Source: Euwallacea fornicatus (Eukaryota > Arthropoda > Insecta > Coleoptera > Curculionidae). From it: a stretch of DNA of 64,000 nt. Of this stretch, positions 51,001-58,475 are shown in pieces (within the stretch, counting starts at the first letter, position 1; every line of letters starts with the position of its first letter). The notes under the pieces are model-generated. The model searched no databases and was not told the DNA's origin. It worked only from the letters and a program-made list of their open reading frames with translations. The DNA is taken from the NCBI RefSeq assembly GCF_040115645.1, contig NC_089550.1, forward strand, positions 4,526,001-4,590,000, in the 5' to 3' direction. The translations under genes were made by a program, and so were the position numbers.

Positions 51001-54000
51001 GTTATCGTATTAAGACGAGATATTTGCCTTGGGTATATTGGAAGCAAACACATCACCGGCAATACCTAGTTATACCAAACTATCACTATTTAATAACGCC
51101 AATCCGCAACGTACGTAATCGTTATATGAAAACGAATTTTACGGTTACGCACTTTGAATTCATCTTCGTGAATCTTTCGTGTAATAACATACGCTATTCC
51201 GATTATAATCGACTCTTTTCCAAGTGATCACATTTGATATTCGAAGTTCCTCAGCTATAAATTCTAGAAGGTTCAAATTAGATCAAAACGATTCTTACGC
51301 TCTTAGTTAATGTGGTCCTCATTTGTTCTTCATCTCTGTTTCATCGATATTAACGGGACTAAATCAGGCCCTCTTCTAGCATTCCTTCTTACTCTTATAT
51401 ATTCCAGAATCCACTACTGACCTCATCGATGGGAAGTACGGCGACACTACAGCTCGACTAATCTACGGCACCTTCACCTCCCCTCCAAACAGCATATCAG
51501 GCAGTGCCGTATGCGCCTTCAGTCTTCAGGACATCACCGACACCTTTGAGGGCAACTTCAAGGAACAAGCGGCCATCAATACCAATTGGCTGCCTGTGTT
51601 GAGCAATAAGGTCCCAGATCCAAGACCAGGGCAGTGCCACAATGACAGCCGAACATTGCCAGACTTGACTTTGAACTTCATCAAAACGCATTCGCTGATG
51701 GATGAGAGCGTGCCCAACTTTTTCGGACAACCTATCGTCATTAGAACTAGCTTTCAGTGAGAACTTTGATTATTAAGGATTTCGGCCTTTGTTAATGATT
51801 TTTTTCCAGCTACCGCTTCACTCAAATCGCGGTTGATCCTCAAGTCAAAGTTCCTGGCGGTAAGAGTTATGATGTGCTCTTCATTGGAACAGGTAAGTTT
51901 CAGTTATCAATTATCTAAATTTTTAACCGTTAGTTAAATCCTTTCAGATAATGGAAAAATTATAAAGGCGGTAAATGCTCAGTCGGCAGAAACGAGACAT
52001 GGAGTCCGCACGGTGGTGGTGGAAGAAATCCAGGTGTTTCCACTCCATGTGCCCGTTCGGAGCATCAAAATAATGAAAAGCGGGACTAAAGCCGAGGGAA
52101 GATTAATCGTTGTCTCCGATACTGAAGTGCAGTCCCTGCGGTTGCACAGATGTGACAGCAATAAAATATCGAGCTGCAGGTAAAATGCATTAGCTTTATT
52201 GATGGTGCTGTCTCAGCTCCGTTTAGGGGATGACAATATCTCCCTTTAGTTCAATCACCGTACAGTGAATGCGTCTCAAATTGGCTTTATCGCGCATGTA
52301 TGATGCGCATGTATCTTGGTTAATTGGCCAGAATCTTAAATGACCTTTTAAAATTCATTTTACGGAACAAATAATAAATAATGTGAAAGTTACATTTTAG
52401 ACTGGGTTAGCACATTCACGTACGTTGGTCTGGTGAGCAATAATCCGAGCGACATCCGTTTAAATTTAAGTCAAATGTTTTCAAGAAATATACAGCGCAT
52501 TCAACAAAGAATGTCCAGCATGAAGACCTTGTAAAGGAAAATAAATACAGATTTCATTATGTGTATATTCTGTACACTACAATTATTTTAAACGATAACT
52601 AATTTTCAGTGAGTGTGTCGCACTCCAAGACCCGTACTGTGCTTGGGACAAGGTCCAAGGCAAGTGCCGATCTAATGGTGCCACCAAATGGGGAGAGGAA
52701 AGCTACTTCTTCCAAAGCGTAGGCAGTGGGGAGCATACCGCCTGCCCGCCTTTGAAAAATAAAGATGCTATACATATCGGCGGGTTAAGCTCAAACATGC
52801 CCAAGTTCAGCGATCACATGCCCAACAAAGAACTGCCGGAAGGACAGGTTATCAACATCATACAGGATAAACCGTTTGAGGCTGTTGGTAAGTTTCTGTT
52901 GATATTTTCTTGAGTATATTGATCGATTCTTGGAATATAGGTCCGTCAGTGACAGCCACAGACGCTCTTCCCAATCAATACTCAGTGGAGACCCTCGTCA
53001 TGGCAGTGGTGGCAGGTGCCGTGTCTGCCCTAGTTGTAGGCTTCATCGCAGGTTACCTTTGTGGCAGAAAATGCCACAAAGACGAAGACGACAATTTGCC
53101 CTATCCGGACACTGAATACGAATATTTTGAACAGAGGCAGAACATGAATAGGTAGTTATAAAAGTTACTTAGATTTGTGTATTTTGCTAATGGGAATATT
53201 TAGTCGGATAACTGCAGAACCGAAGCTGTTGCCTCAAGAGGAGGTGACGTATGCAGAACCGGTGCTGGTGCCGCAGCCACCTCCAAAAAACTACTCGCCC
53301 AAAAGCACCCTGAGGAAGGGGCCGCATCAAAACAACGCCGAAACGTTGTTCCAGTTCCAAGATGGCGGGTATAATGGTCGCGACAACTTTAGGGGAAGAG
53401 ACAATTTCGGTACCTTGAGGTCGCAGGTAATGCCCTTTAGCTTCGAGCCGCCATTGTAATGTCGCTAGTAAAAATACGAGTACTATAATTGCTTTGTTTA
53501 TGGTAAATTCGTCATCATTTTCACTGGATTATTATTTTTACTAGTGGATGATCTGGCAAACTAATCCAATATTTCCCGTTTGTTTGCATTTTTCACCGAT
53601 CTTTTCTTTAATTTAACAGCATTGGGGCTATAGGTACCCATAAAACGACAAGGTAATTCCTCCTAAGCCTAGGCGTATATTATAATATATGAATAAGACT
53701 TAACTTTCACTTCTCTTTCTTAGAAATTCTCTGTAAATTACTTCCAGAAGTTCCTCTCTCGTTTCATTTCGACTTCCTAGTTAAATAGCAGCTAGAAACT
53801 TAGAAAAGTTTTACCTGAAAGTTGTAATATTACTAGTTGAATTTTGATTAATTTGAGCCCACCGATAAGGAGGAGCTCTGAATTATTTGCTATACAGAGC
53901 GAACAAAAAACTTATTAGTTTGTGTGGTTTTTCTTTGTTTTAATCAGGGTTTTTATGTTAAAACTATCTCTTTTTCACTATCGTTTTAAACGAATTTTTC

Positions 54001-55340
54001 ACAAGATCTAAGGTATTACATTCTGTGTTAAACATTGTGTGCAAAAAATAATCCTTTTCGTTACAAAAAACATTATTTCGCGGAAACAGGGACAGAGATA
54101 AATCATTTTGAATTAGAATAGGATGACAATAATAAGATTGGTAAATTACCTCAAAAGTGTTGAACCACGACAGACCTGTCATATTAAATTTGCCCGAATA
54201 TTTTTGAATTTGACCGTAAACTTCAATAATGACAGAATGAGTGACATATGCGACGTAAATGACAAAGACTGGTGACACTCTGGTGTGTTCGAGTAATTAA
54301 AAAAAAAACGGCTTTCAGGTCTAACTCACTGTAACTTGACTTTTTTTATAATCAGCATCGACTCAAATCATAGCCGTCTTCAGTGAAGGCTTGAAATGCA
54401 ACCGAACCACCTACCGTAAAATCCACTTACACACCGCAACACCTCTTAAAATTTGGTTCAATATTTCTAAGCATCATATTATTATAGCAATAGAGCACAC
54501 ACTTAAAAAAGGCACGCTGTAGAATCAAACTATATGATTTTTTCCAGGTGCCACACCCTGCATAAAAAACTACTGAATCGCTTTCTTACGACACTTGTGA
54601 AATCAGAATCGACAGACCGTGATTCCGAGTTTTCAGTTCCAAACCATGAGAATCCGGATTTCTTTGGTAGGTCAAAGAAACAGATTGTGGTTTTAAAATC
54701 CTTCCTGCAGGCGATGCAGAAATAGAAGGAGGGGCACAGGAATTACAAATCCGGTTCCCTGTTTTGTTATGTATAAATCACGATTAAAACTTCCAAAAGA
54801 GCGAGAGTCGTGATTCCTAAATCATAATGCGTTTTGATCCGAAATCACAAGTTGAAAGAAAGCGGCCCCGGTTTTAATTTCAAGTCTTCAAATATCAACC
54901 AACTTGGCAAGTGACAAATTGACAAAAAATTACCAAATTGTCACTATGTAACATCACGTACAATGCACGTAAGGAGTTATTATACGCTGACAGTTATTAT
55001 ACGTTTGACAGTTACACGATTTTTTTTTAATGATTGATGGGAGCAACCATCATGCAGTTTCATTGTTGGAAACCACTGGAAATACTTGATCTCAGTTAAA
55101 GGTGCAGTTATGCTGTCATTTTTACACACATTGCAGGATTCACTATAATTATTTTGACTGCATTTATTTTGACAAATTTCGACACAACGAATTTGTTTCA
55201 TTTTTTAATAGACCAATAGAATGATTTGAGTCGATGTTGTCATTTCTTACTGTCGCTAACCCTATCAATTGCAGGGCGACAACTTCAGACGGCCAGACGG
55301 CTTCGCAACCACTCGCAGCGTCAAAAAAGTATACCTCTGA
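11908..55340 (+). CDS. Sema1a: Semaphorin-1a, class 1 transmembrane semaphorin (13 coding exons, N-terminus missing)
   Basis: Joined exons: 11908-12007, 34597-34705, 39765-39960, 44364-44468, 45122-45210, 45887-46028, 51408-51756, 51810-51892, 51948-52179, 52610-52887, 52941-53151, 53204-53426, 55275-55340. All borders are GT-AG and the phases chain without a break to give 726 residues. Residues 1-468 form the sema beta-propeller (CGTNAFKPIC, CPYDPHHN, TQGDFVYFFFRE, SRVARVC, WTSFLKSRLNC). Residues 469-491 form the PSI module (ECVALQDPYCAWD). A hydrophobic helix at about 579-601 is followed by a basic stop-transfer CGRKCHK and a tail of about 125 residues ending KKVYL. There is no Ig domain, as in class 1 semaphorins. 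The family are membrane ligands, and reverse-signalling receptors, for plexin in axon guidance. The missing part is the signal peptide and roughly 30-40 residues; the first visible exon begins in phase with a split Gly codon. The C-terminal VYL could bind a class II PDZ domain (inference). Confidence 0.5.
12914..13150 (+). repeat. Weak direct duplication, spacing about 178 bp
   Basis: TAATTAGGAAAGTGGCGACT near 12916 and TTAGTTAGGAAACCGACGAC near 13093 begin two segments that also share GTCTTG-(C/T)-AG and AACCAA-(C/G) downstream. They are short and diverged. Confidence 0.5.
13797..14060 (+). repeat. Left long terminal inverted repeat
   Basis: Inverted counterpart of 15150-15397. Shared blocks include GCAACAC, CATAAACC, TTCTTAA, TTTTCGATGTTCA, CAGCTAC/TAGCTAC, TTTATTTTCAAATG, and GGTATACTCAAAA at about 14020-14033. 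Confidence 0.5.
14350..15075 (+). pseudogene. Mariner-like transposase pseudogene, centrally deleted
   Basis: N-terminal HTH part: FNDKYPKRPIDR at about 14358, then KPRTPTGGGKALEILLL and SAKSVNNLLKREQFHPFKI up to about 14630. The C-terminal part is one long frame from 14752: FLQDGAPPH-stop-VIALREYLDQIFPERGIG, EWPLRPPDLTLIDFFLGHL, NRPQNLDDLSLKIQTQLEV, then a TGA, and LNHCQIVAGLQFHHLF with TAG. Only about 120 bp separates the two parts where roughly 120 residues are usual, so the block with the first catalytic Asp is missing. A TAG and a TGA interrupt an otherwise open C-terminal frame, which points to fairly recent decay. Confidence 0.5.
15150..15397 (-). repeat. Right long terminal inverted repeat
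   Basis: Inverted counterpart of 13797-14060, carrying TTTTGAGTATACC, CATTTGAAAATAAA, TGAACATCGAAAA, GGTTTATG and GTGTTGCAA in the mirrored order. Confidence 0.5.
17182..17732 (+). repeat. Foldback element, left arm
   Basis: Pairs with 17940-18457. The sequence is moderately diverged with small indels, so an RNA copy would form an imperfect hairpin of roughly 500 bp. Confidence 0.5.
17940..18457 (-). repeat. Foldback element, right arm
   Basis: Reverse complement of the left arm. It includes T-runs at 18177-18190 and 18432-18443 that correspond to A-rich stretches of the left arm. Confidence 0.5.
25205..25450 (+). repeat. Direct duplication, spacing about 146 bp
   Basis: CTGCGGCGACTCAAATTTCA near 25230 and CTGTGGTGACTCAAATTTTA near 25379 start two matching segments. 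They continue with GAGAACACTTCCAGATGATT against GAGTACACTTTCAGATAATT. No coding content is visible. Confidence 0.5.
28957..28984 (-). other. G-quadruplex-forming tract on the minus strand
   Basis: The plus strand carries C-runs of 3, 6, 4 and 5 separated by loops of up to 4 bases. The minus strand thus meets the G3+N1-7 quadruplex pattern within 28 bases, unusual for this AT-rich intron. Folding in vivo is not shown. Confidence 0.5.
34597..34705 (+). CDS. Sema1a: Sema1a exon B: sema domain
   Basis: The exon begins with the last base of the split Arg codon and encodes NVVYNLTLSDL, then IWFSNEHDAKMCVMKGKDE, ending in phase 0 before gtgagtg. The Cys of KMCVMKGK pairs in the family with the Cys at the start of the next exon (NCQNYI). 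NLT is a likely glycosylation sequon. The minus-strand open frame over this exon is only its shadow. Confidence 0.5.
34706..39764 (+). other. Sema1a 5.1-kb intron
   Basis: Bounded by gtgagtg and ttttccag. Its only notable content is a pair of about 225-bp direct repeats at 36657-36880 and 37091-37315, which are CpG-containing and stand out from the AT-rich surroundings. I saw no transposase motif or coding exon in the rest. Confidence 0.5.
36657..37315 (+). repeat. Two direct copies of a 225-bp CpG-containing module
   Basis: Copies at about 36657-36880 and 37091-37315. Both have AATCAAACGCTGAATATTTA followed by TA-(C/T)-GC, then CGTGGCTTACTGCG, an ACTTGC-x-CGC segment, GACTCCG-(C/T)-CCCC or AACTCCGCCCCC, then TGGCAT-x-T-x-GACATTT and AAGCTTA. 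The blocks keep order and spacing while the 210 bp between the copies is unrelated. The second copy has a perfect AP-1-type TGACTCA; the first has TGAATCA. They could be a duplicated regulatory module or two pieces of a repeat family. Confidence 0.5.
39765..39960 (+). CDS. Sema1a: Sema1a exon C: sema domain cysteine-rich segment
   Basis: Phase 0 start; it ends one base into the next codon before gtaagt. It encodes ENCQNYIRIMAKSAPTRLLL, then CGTNAFKPICREYN and GQAVCPYDPHHNSTAIYV. The motifs CGTNAF-x-P-x-C and CPYDP are hallmarks of the semaphorin propeller and carry disulphide cysteines. NYT and NST are glycosylation sequons. This exon alone is enough to identify the gene as a semaphorin. Confidence 0.5.
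41625..42425 (+). repeat. Diverged direct repeat pair, spacing about 580 bp
   Basis: Copy A (about 41625-41925) has CCAATGAAATGCACGCATTC, TTCGTTGCTCGTTTGTTTTT, GAGAATTTCAGGTTGAATGC and TGTGCTTTTTTCATC. Copy B (about 42205-42425) has CCAATAAAATGCCCGTATTC, TTCGTCGCTACTCGTTTATT, GAGAATTTCCAGATTAATGC and TGTGCTTTTCGAG. Copy B lacks about 90 bp of the middle of copy A. No coding motif is seen. Confidence 0.5.
44018..44120 (-). pseudogene. Short DDE transposase fragment
   Basis: The minus strand reads RGRIYLPARSPDLISLNFFW in one frame, matching the RGG-x-PARSPDL-x-LDFFLWG block of insect mariner-like transposases. Flanking frames do not extend the match with confidence, so it is a small relic lying 245 bp upstream of a Sema1a exon. 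Confidence 0.5.
44364..44468 (+). CDS. Sema1a: Sema1a exon D: sema domain
   Basis: The acceptor is ttatttcag and the donor is gtaagt. The exon completes a split Asp codon, then encodes GDLYTGTVADFSGMDPIIYR and EPLQTEQYDSMSLN, ending with the G of a split Ala codon. The segment is strongly conserved among class 1 semaphorins, and the reading phase agrees on both sides. Confidence 0.5.
44469..45121 (+). other. Sema1a 653-bp intron
   Basis: Holds a perfect (AG)10 microsatellite at 44939-44958. Otherwise it is ordinary AT-rich intron between gtaagt and aacttttag. Confidence 0.5.
44939..44958 (+). repeat. (AG)10 microsatellite
   Basis: Ten perfect AG units followed by TTCTCT, in a Sema1a intron. 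Confidence 0.5.
45122..45210 (+). CDS. Sema1a: Sema1a exon E: sema domain
   Basis: It completes the split Ala codon and reads PDFVGSMTQGDFVYFFFRE, then TAVEYINCGK, ending in phase 0 before gtaaga. The D-x-VYFFFRE-x-A-x-E strand is one of the best conserved stretches of the sema propeller. Confidence 0.5.
45211..45886 (+). other. Sema1a 676-bp intron with exon relic
   Basis: Runs from gtaaga to gtaatttcag. About 75 bp at 45593-45666 is a diverged copy of the end of this same intron plus the first 40 bp of the next exon (separate entry). A short 'acaccctgtatacc' at about 45391, of the kind seen at insect DNA-transposon ends, is also present but has no partner. Confidence 0.5.
45593..45666 (+). 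pseudogene. Decayed duplicate of Sema1a exon F 5' end with acceptor
   Basis: The acceptor-like catctcag at 45619-45626 is followed by an exon-like start encoding TVYSQVAHFC, against AVYSRVARVC in the real exon at 45887. Homology also covers about 30 bp of preceding intron (aacccacttta against gacctacttta), so the unit is a genomic copy, not a retroposed one. After about 40 bp of exon the similarity ends, and the frame meets TAA near 45702 with no donor match. It may be a dead alternative exon. Confidence 0.5.
45887..46028 (+). CDS. Sema1a: Sema1a exon F: sema domain
   Basis: Phase 0 start after gtaatttcag. It encodes AVYSRVARVCKNDRGGPHRF and then WTSFLKSRLNCSVTGEFPFY, ending one base into a Gln codon before gtgagt. 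SRVARVCKND-x-GG and WTSFLK-x-RLNC are family signatures with disulphide cysteines, and NCS is a sequon. A partial decayed copy of its 5' end lies at 45593-45666. Confidence 0.5.
50400..50770 (+). repeat. Diverged tandem duplication, period about 185 bp
   Basis: The unit from about 50400 (CAAAGTTCGAAAATTTGTAACT) is repeated from about 50583 (CAAATTGCAAAATTTGTGACT). Matching blocks follow: TTTTAGAAAG/TTCTAGAAGG, AGTTATCGGAAG/AATTATCGGAAG, and AAGTATCAAGAAGACCTA / GAGCATCAAGGAAACTCA. Confidence 0.5.
50840..51236. repeat. Weak inverted repeat flanking about 290 bp
   Basis: TATCAATCCTGATC followed by TTTTATAATCGATAGCGTA (about 50840-50901) resembles the reverse complement of about 51182-51242 (TACGCTATTCCGATTATAAT, then GTGATCACATTTGATA). 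It may be a small degraded foldback or MITE. Confidence is low because only about 60 bp pair. Confidence 0.5.
51408..51756 (+). CDS. Sema1a: Sema1a exon G: sema domain, largest exon
   Basis: The 349-bp exon completes the split Gln codon and encodes STTDLIDGKYGDTTARLIYG, then SGSAVCAFSLQDI, then VPDPRPGQCHNDS and NFIKTHSLMDESVPNFF, ending with two bases of a His codon before gtgaga. GSAVCAF, the F-G-x-FKE segment, VPDPRPG-x-C and the TLNF-(I/V)-K-x-H-x-LMDE stretch are typical semaphorin motifs. Overlapping minus-strand open frames are shadows. Confidence 0.5.
51810..51892 (+). CDS. Sema1a: Sema1a exon H: sema domain
   Basis: Preceded by a 53-bp intron ending tttttttccag. It encodes (H)YRFTQIAVDPQV, then GGKSYDVLFIGT, and ends with the G of a split Asp codon before gtaagt. 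The segment matches the late propeller strand D-V-(L/I)-F-(I/V)-GT-D of semaphorins. Confidence 0.5.
51948..52179 (+). CDS. Sema1a: Sema1a exon I: end of sema domain
   Basis: Preceded by a 55-bp intron ending ctttcag. It completes the Asp codon and reads NGKIIKAVNAQSAETR, then VVVEEIQVF, then LIVVSDTEVQSLRLHRC and NKISSC(S). GT-D-x-GKI-x-KAV and the final Cys cluster mark the end of the propeller. The donor gtaaaa is weaker than others in the gene. Confidence 0.5.
52180..52609 (+). other. Sema1a 430-bp intron
   Basis: AT-rich sequence between gtaaaa and taattttcag. Nothing notable was seen. Confidence 0.5.
52610..52887 (+). CDS. Sema1a: Sema1a exon J: PSI domain and juxtamembrane stalk
   Basis: It completes a split Ser codon, then encodes ECVALQDPYCAWDKVQGKCR, the PSI (plexin-semaphorin-integrin) cysteine-rich module. 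About 65 polar residues follow as an extracellular stalk. No Ig domain is encoded, which supports class 1 rather than class 2 or 3. It ends with the G of a split Gly codon before gtaagt. Confidence 0.5.
52941..53151 (+). CDS. Sema1a: Sema1a exon K: transmembrane helix and start of cytoplasmic tail
   Basis: Preceded by a 53-bp intron ending aatatag. After QYSVETL comes an uninterrupted hydrophobic run of about 23 residues (LVMAVVAG to FIAGYLC), then the basic CGRKCHKDEDDNLPYPDTEY and EYFEQRQN. The donor is the non-optimal gtagtt. If this intron is not removed, the frame stops at once (AGG TAG at 53150-53155), which would leave a protein with almost no tail. Confidence 0.5.
53204..53426 (+). 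CDS. Sema1a: Sema1a exon L: proline-rich cytoplasmic tail
   Basis: Preceded by a 52-bp intron ending atttag. It completes a split Ser codon and encodes RITAEPKLLPQEEVTYAEPV, the proline-rich PQPPPKNYSPKSTLRKG, then ETLFQFQDGG, NFRGRDNFGTLRSQ. Class 1 tails with proline-rich segments act in reverse signalling (known for Drosophila Sema1a). The exon ends in phase 0 at CAG|gtaatg. If the intron is retained, the frame continues for 10 residues to TAA at 53457-53459. Confidence 0.5.
53427..53459 (+). other. Alternative Sema1a C-terminus on intron retention
   Basis: Reading through the donor CAG|gtaatg gives VMPFSFEPPL and then TAA, so an unspliced transcript would end with a tail lacking the conserved KKVYL terminus. 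This is visible in the sequence; whether such a transcript exists is unknown. Confidence 0.5.
53427..55274 (+). other. Sema1a last intron, 1.85 kb
   Basis: Runs from gtaatg to tcaattgcag. Around 54911-55014 it has a cluster of TGACA motifs: a GTGACAAATT...AAATTGTCAC inverted repeat and two head-to-tail copies of a TATACG-x2-3-TGACAGTTA unit at 54981-54996 and 54998-55014. The rest shows no recognisable content. Confidence 0.5.
55275..55340 (+). CDS. Sema1a: Sema1a exon M: last coding exon
   Basis: Phase 0 start after tcaattgcag. It encodes GDNFRRPDGFATTRSVKKVY, then L and TGA at 55338-55340. The TTRSVKKVYL ending corresponds to the C-terminus known for Drosophila Sema1a, which confirms this exon choice. 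The terminal VYL fits a class II PDZ ligand (inference). The same frame stays open for 53 more codons after the TGA (separate entry). Confidence 0.5.
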   Translation, partial: GDNFRRPDGFATTRSVKKVYL

Positions 55341-55502
55341 GAAAACAGCGAGGAGGGTGTCGGAGGCAGGCGCACCCACCCCCACCGGCAAGGGCACAGC
55401 GCGTTGCCCACCAGCGGCGGCTCGTCGAGCAGCCCTTCCCCGCCCTCCTCGTCGCCTAGCCCCACGCCCCCACACACTGCCTCATTTATTTATCGCGCTT
55501 AG
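55341..55502 (+). other. In-frame open extension after Sema1a stop codon (possible readthrough)
   Basis: Directly after TGA the Sema1a frame is open for 53 codons to TAG at 55500-55502: ENSEEGVGGRRTHPHRQGHS, then ALPTSGGSSSSPSPPSSSP and SPTPPHTASFIYRA. Most codons end in G or C, unlike surrounding noncoding DNA, and the Ser/Pro run looks protein-like. The TGA is followed by G, not the C typical of leaky insect stops, so function is uncertain. It may simply be GC-rich 3' UTR. Confidence 0.5.
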
Positions 55503-58040
55503 CCCCAGCAGCGCTATCCTGGACAATTCAGGAGCTACTGGAGGTTGTACTAGTTGGACTAAGTAGGACGCGTACTAGCTGCAGGACGGCGGCGATGGCG
55601 CTGGTGTGCATTTCAATTGGTGAGGTGGGGATGAGGAGTTATGGTTCCTGCGGTGGTATTGAGCCTTATTTTTCCGGTCTCCCAACCATTGTCTTCCATT
55701 GGAGATCGTTTGACGTTTTTTGCTAATTGCTGAAGTGTGGGCATAGTTAAGTTACCACTTAACATTGCGTTGAAGAATGCAGTTTTATTCTAGAAGATCT
55801 ATATTGGGAATAATAAAAATGAATGTCACATGTGGAAACAAATTCTTGAGTATGGGGAGTAAAGCCTCCCTGAAAAATGAGGATCGCATGACATGTTTTG
55901 TTAATATTGCTAGTTTCTGAACTATGCGGATAGGATCATGTTGACGTTATGTCCAGAAATGCTCCTCCAGATTCAAAATCGACAATTTGCGTGGAGGAAT
56001 ACGAATAATTGTAACTTGAAGCGTGATAGATTTGATGTTCCTGAAAGATGTTTCCCTTTAAGTTTTCCCACAATTTTTAGACCAGAAATTTAAGTTTTGC
56101 CAACGTAATATGTTTATATATTACGGGCTGAATCGTAGGAAATTAAATAAATCTTGATTTTTAGTGAATGCACTTCCTGACTTCGCGACTCTCATTATTC
56201 CGAATAATTGATTTATACAAACATTATTTCTTTAGCCTTTCATTTTATATGCCAAGTCTGCCTCATCTGACTTTTTTATTATTTTTATCACAAACATCGA
56301 AACGTTGCGGGAAAAATACATGCCACCTCCTGAACATCTCGTGATCTTCTCTTAATGCAGATTGATTGATGATTTTTGATGTCACTTGTGGTTAAGCCAG
56401 AATCAGAAGGAACTAGTCGCATACGTCTAAATCGTCTCAATTCCATCATATTATGTAACGAAAAAATCAAATTTTCATTCTTCATTCATCATCAACTGTT
56501 AGCAATTTTTTTATACATTCTGTTGAAGAATTTCGTTTCCTTGAAAATAATTTTAAGCGCTTACAAGCAGCAGCAACAATACCTCCTCATCTCCCACCAG
56601 CCAAATACCTTTCTCTAGGTGATAGGCTTAGAATAATTTTTAAATTTCAAAAACTAGAAGGTGCATAGCGTTTTTTAGAAGTAGCATTTGAGTAAATAAT
56701 CATTTGGGCACATTTTTGTTTCATATTTCCCAGACAATTCCTATATTACACGGGTGCCTGAGCAGTTATTTCTTCAAATGGTAAAAAAAAATTGTAGATG
56801 ACCTTTGAGTTCGCATTAGGCGCAACTCAGACGACGTAATCTCAAATGATTAATAAGTGCTTCTTATTGATGTGTTAGATAAGGATATACTACGTGGAAA
56901 TAGATTGTTATCATTTTAGCGAGATTGTGATTAGACTGTATTTAACTGTGAGTCACTGTTTTGACTTTTGGTATTTTGTTACGAATAGGAAATGCGGCTT
57001 CAAAGTTTCAAACTAAAGGTGGCTGCATTTCTATACCTTTTTTGTGAGTAAGGAGTAGAGGTTTGTTACCCAATAAAAACTTATTTACACATTCTACTTG
57101 ACACGTTTTGTAAATTATCTTTTGAAGATACGCTTTTTGTTCTTGCGTCTAGTACTGTACATAAGACTGAAGAATAATACTCCATAATGAAGTCCAGTTC
57201 GTAGCATCTAATCGATTCGATTTGTCCGTTTCAGTTTTTAACTTGAAGCGCAGTAGTATGAGATTTATTTACGAAAAAGGACGATTTTTTAGTGATTTAT
57301 GCGTGCGTGAAAAAATGGGAAAAGAGAGTAATTAACAAGCAGTCCTTAAAGTTTTTAAGTTCAATCTTGTATCTCCTTTTTGCCAACTTTTTAAAAACCT
57401 CTTTTTCATTTACTTTCAATAACATGTTATCTATGGTTTGTGAATAGTGCTTCGCACATAGGTAGGGATTGGTGCAACGTTAGAACCAAACCCCTATAGA
57501 AGGTGTAACATATCATTAATATATTTCAAGGGGCCATAATGTTGTGCAAAATAATAAAAAACAATAATGGACCCATGGTCAAAAATGAACTATTTTCGAT
57601 ATACAAGGGGTCAAAGTTTCACATTTTTTTCTCATATTTTGCGTTTTTATTATGTGTGCATTAAACTAAATTTTTGAAATTTAGTACAGCTATTGTCTTT
57701 AAGACCTGCTTCAATGAAATATCAAAATTGTCCATAGCCAAATACAGTCGACAGCCATGTTATGTTTTTTTTGGTCATGTACTAATTTATGCTTTTTATC
57801 TTATTTTTGAATCACTCTATGTGAATTCCGATTCCAAAATAAAATTTCTACTTTAATTTTTTAGCTTTTTGGTCTCTTGCAGTATTTTCGTATCTTTCAC
57901 CGTTTTCGTTGAATTTGTAAGAATGTTTGTCGATGCAAATGAGTGATGTCCTGAATCTTAAAAGAAAAAAAAACATTTTCACCAGTTTTTATAGTTTTGC
58001 TTTCGTTTATATTTATATTAAATTAAAAAGTTAAGCAAAA

Positions 58041-58475
58041 TTAGACTGAAACAATTTCTTGATATTGAATTGTAAGCGTTCGTTCTACCGCACAGATCAG
58101 TTCCAGGTGAATACAGATTGTGAGGGAAACCAAACGTGGCGTTTCCAAATATAGGTCAAGGCCACATTGCAGCCATTCAACTGCGAAGCGTTTCACGCCA
58201 GTTAAAGAGAACGGTCTAATTAACAAAGAGATAGCTCTGAAAAATGTGGGTCAGTATATCACCTTAGGTAAGACAGAGTAGCAAAACGTCCAAACCAATG
58301 CCAGATAAGGATGGCATATGTATAAAATAGATCTGACGATTGGTTGTTGAGCGCCGATCTCCAAAGCCAAACAATTTAAATGGCATATCCACTGTACCTT
58401 CTCTAAAATTTCCACGTTATCCGACTCGGAGAGAGACGAGATTAACATGTTGGGATCCAACTCACAGATATTTAT
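58041..58475 (-). pseudogene. Unrecognised coding-like frame broken by one stop
   Basis: On the minus strand one frame runs for about 145 codons from 58475 to TAA at 58041 with a single internal TGA at 58251-58253. It reads ICELDPNMLISSLSESDNVE, then LEKVQWICHLNCLALEIGAQ and ILYICHPYLALVWTFCYSVL before the stop. After the stop it reads AISLLIRPFSLTGVKRFAVE, then LDLYLETPRLVSLTICIHLE. The base composition is less AT-rich than its flanks. No ATG opens the frame except an internal one. I do not recognise a family. The hydrophobic stretches allow a membrane protein fragment such as a chemoreceptor, but nothing proves it. It could be a pseudogene or a chance frame. Confidence 0.5.

Larger units (their letters stand above)
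46029..51407 (+). other. Sema1a 5.4-kb intron
   Basis: Bounded by gtgagt and atattccag. The 3' part holds a diverged tandem duplication with a period of about 185 bp (50400-50770) and a weak inverted repeat (50840-51236). No exon or transposase signature was found in 46029-50400; the short open frames there look like chance. Confidence 0.5.

Noticed and set aside
51497..51741. Minus-strand open frames of 71-77 codons
   Set aside because: Shadows of the large Sema1a exon at 51408-51756, whose plus-strand frame carries clear semaphorin motifs.
55164..55566. Open frames of 70-110 codons in both strands over the GC-rich patch
   Set aside because: They overlap the last Sema1a exon in other frames. 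GC-rich DNA lacks stop codons, and only the frame continuing Sema1a is of interest.
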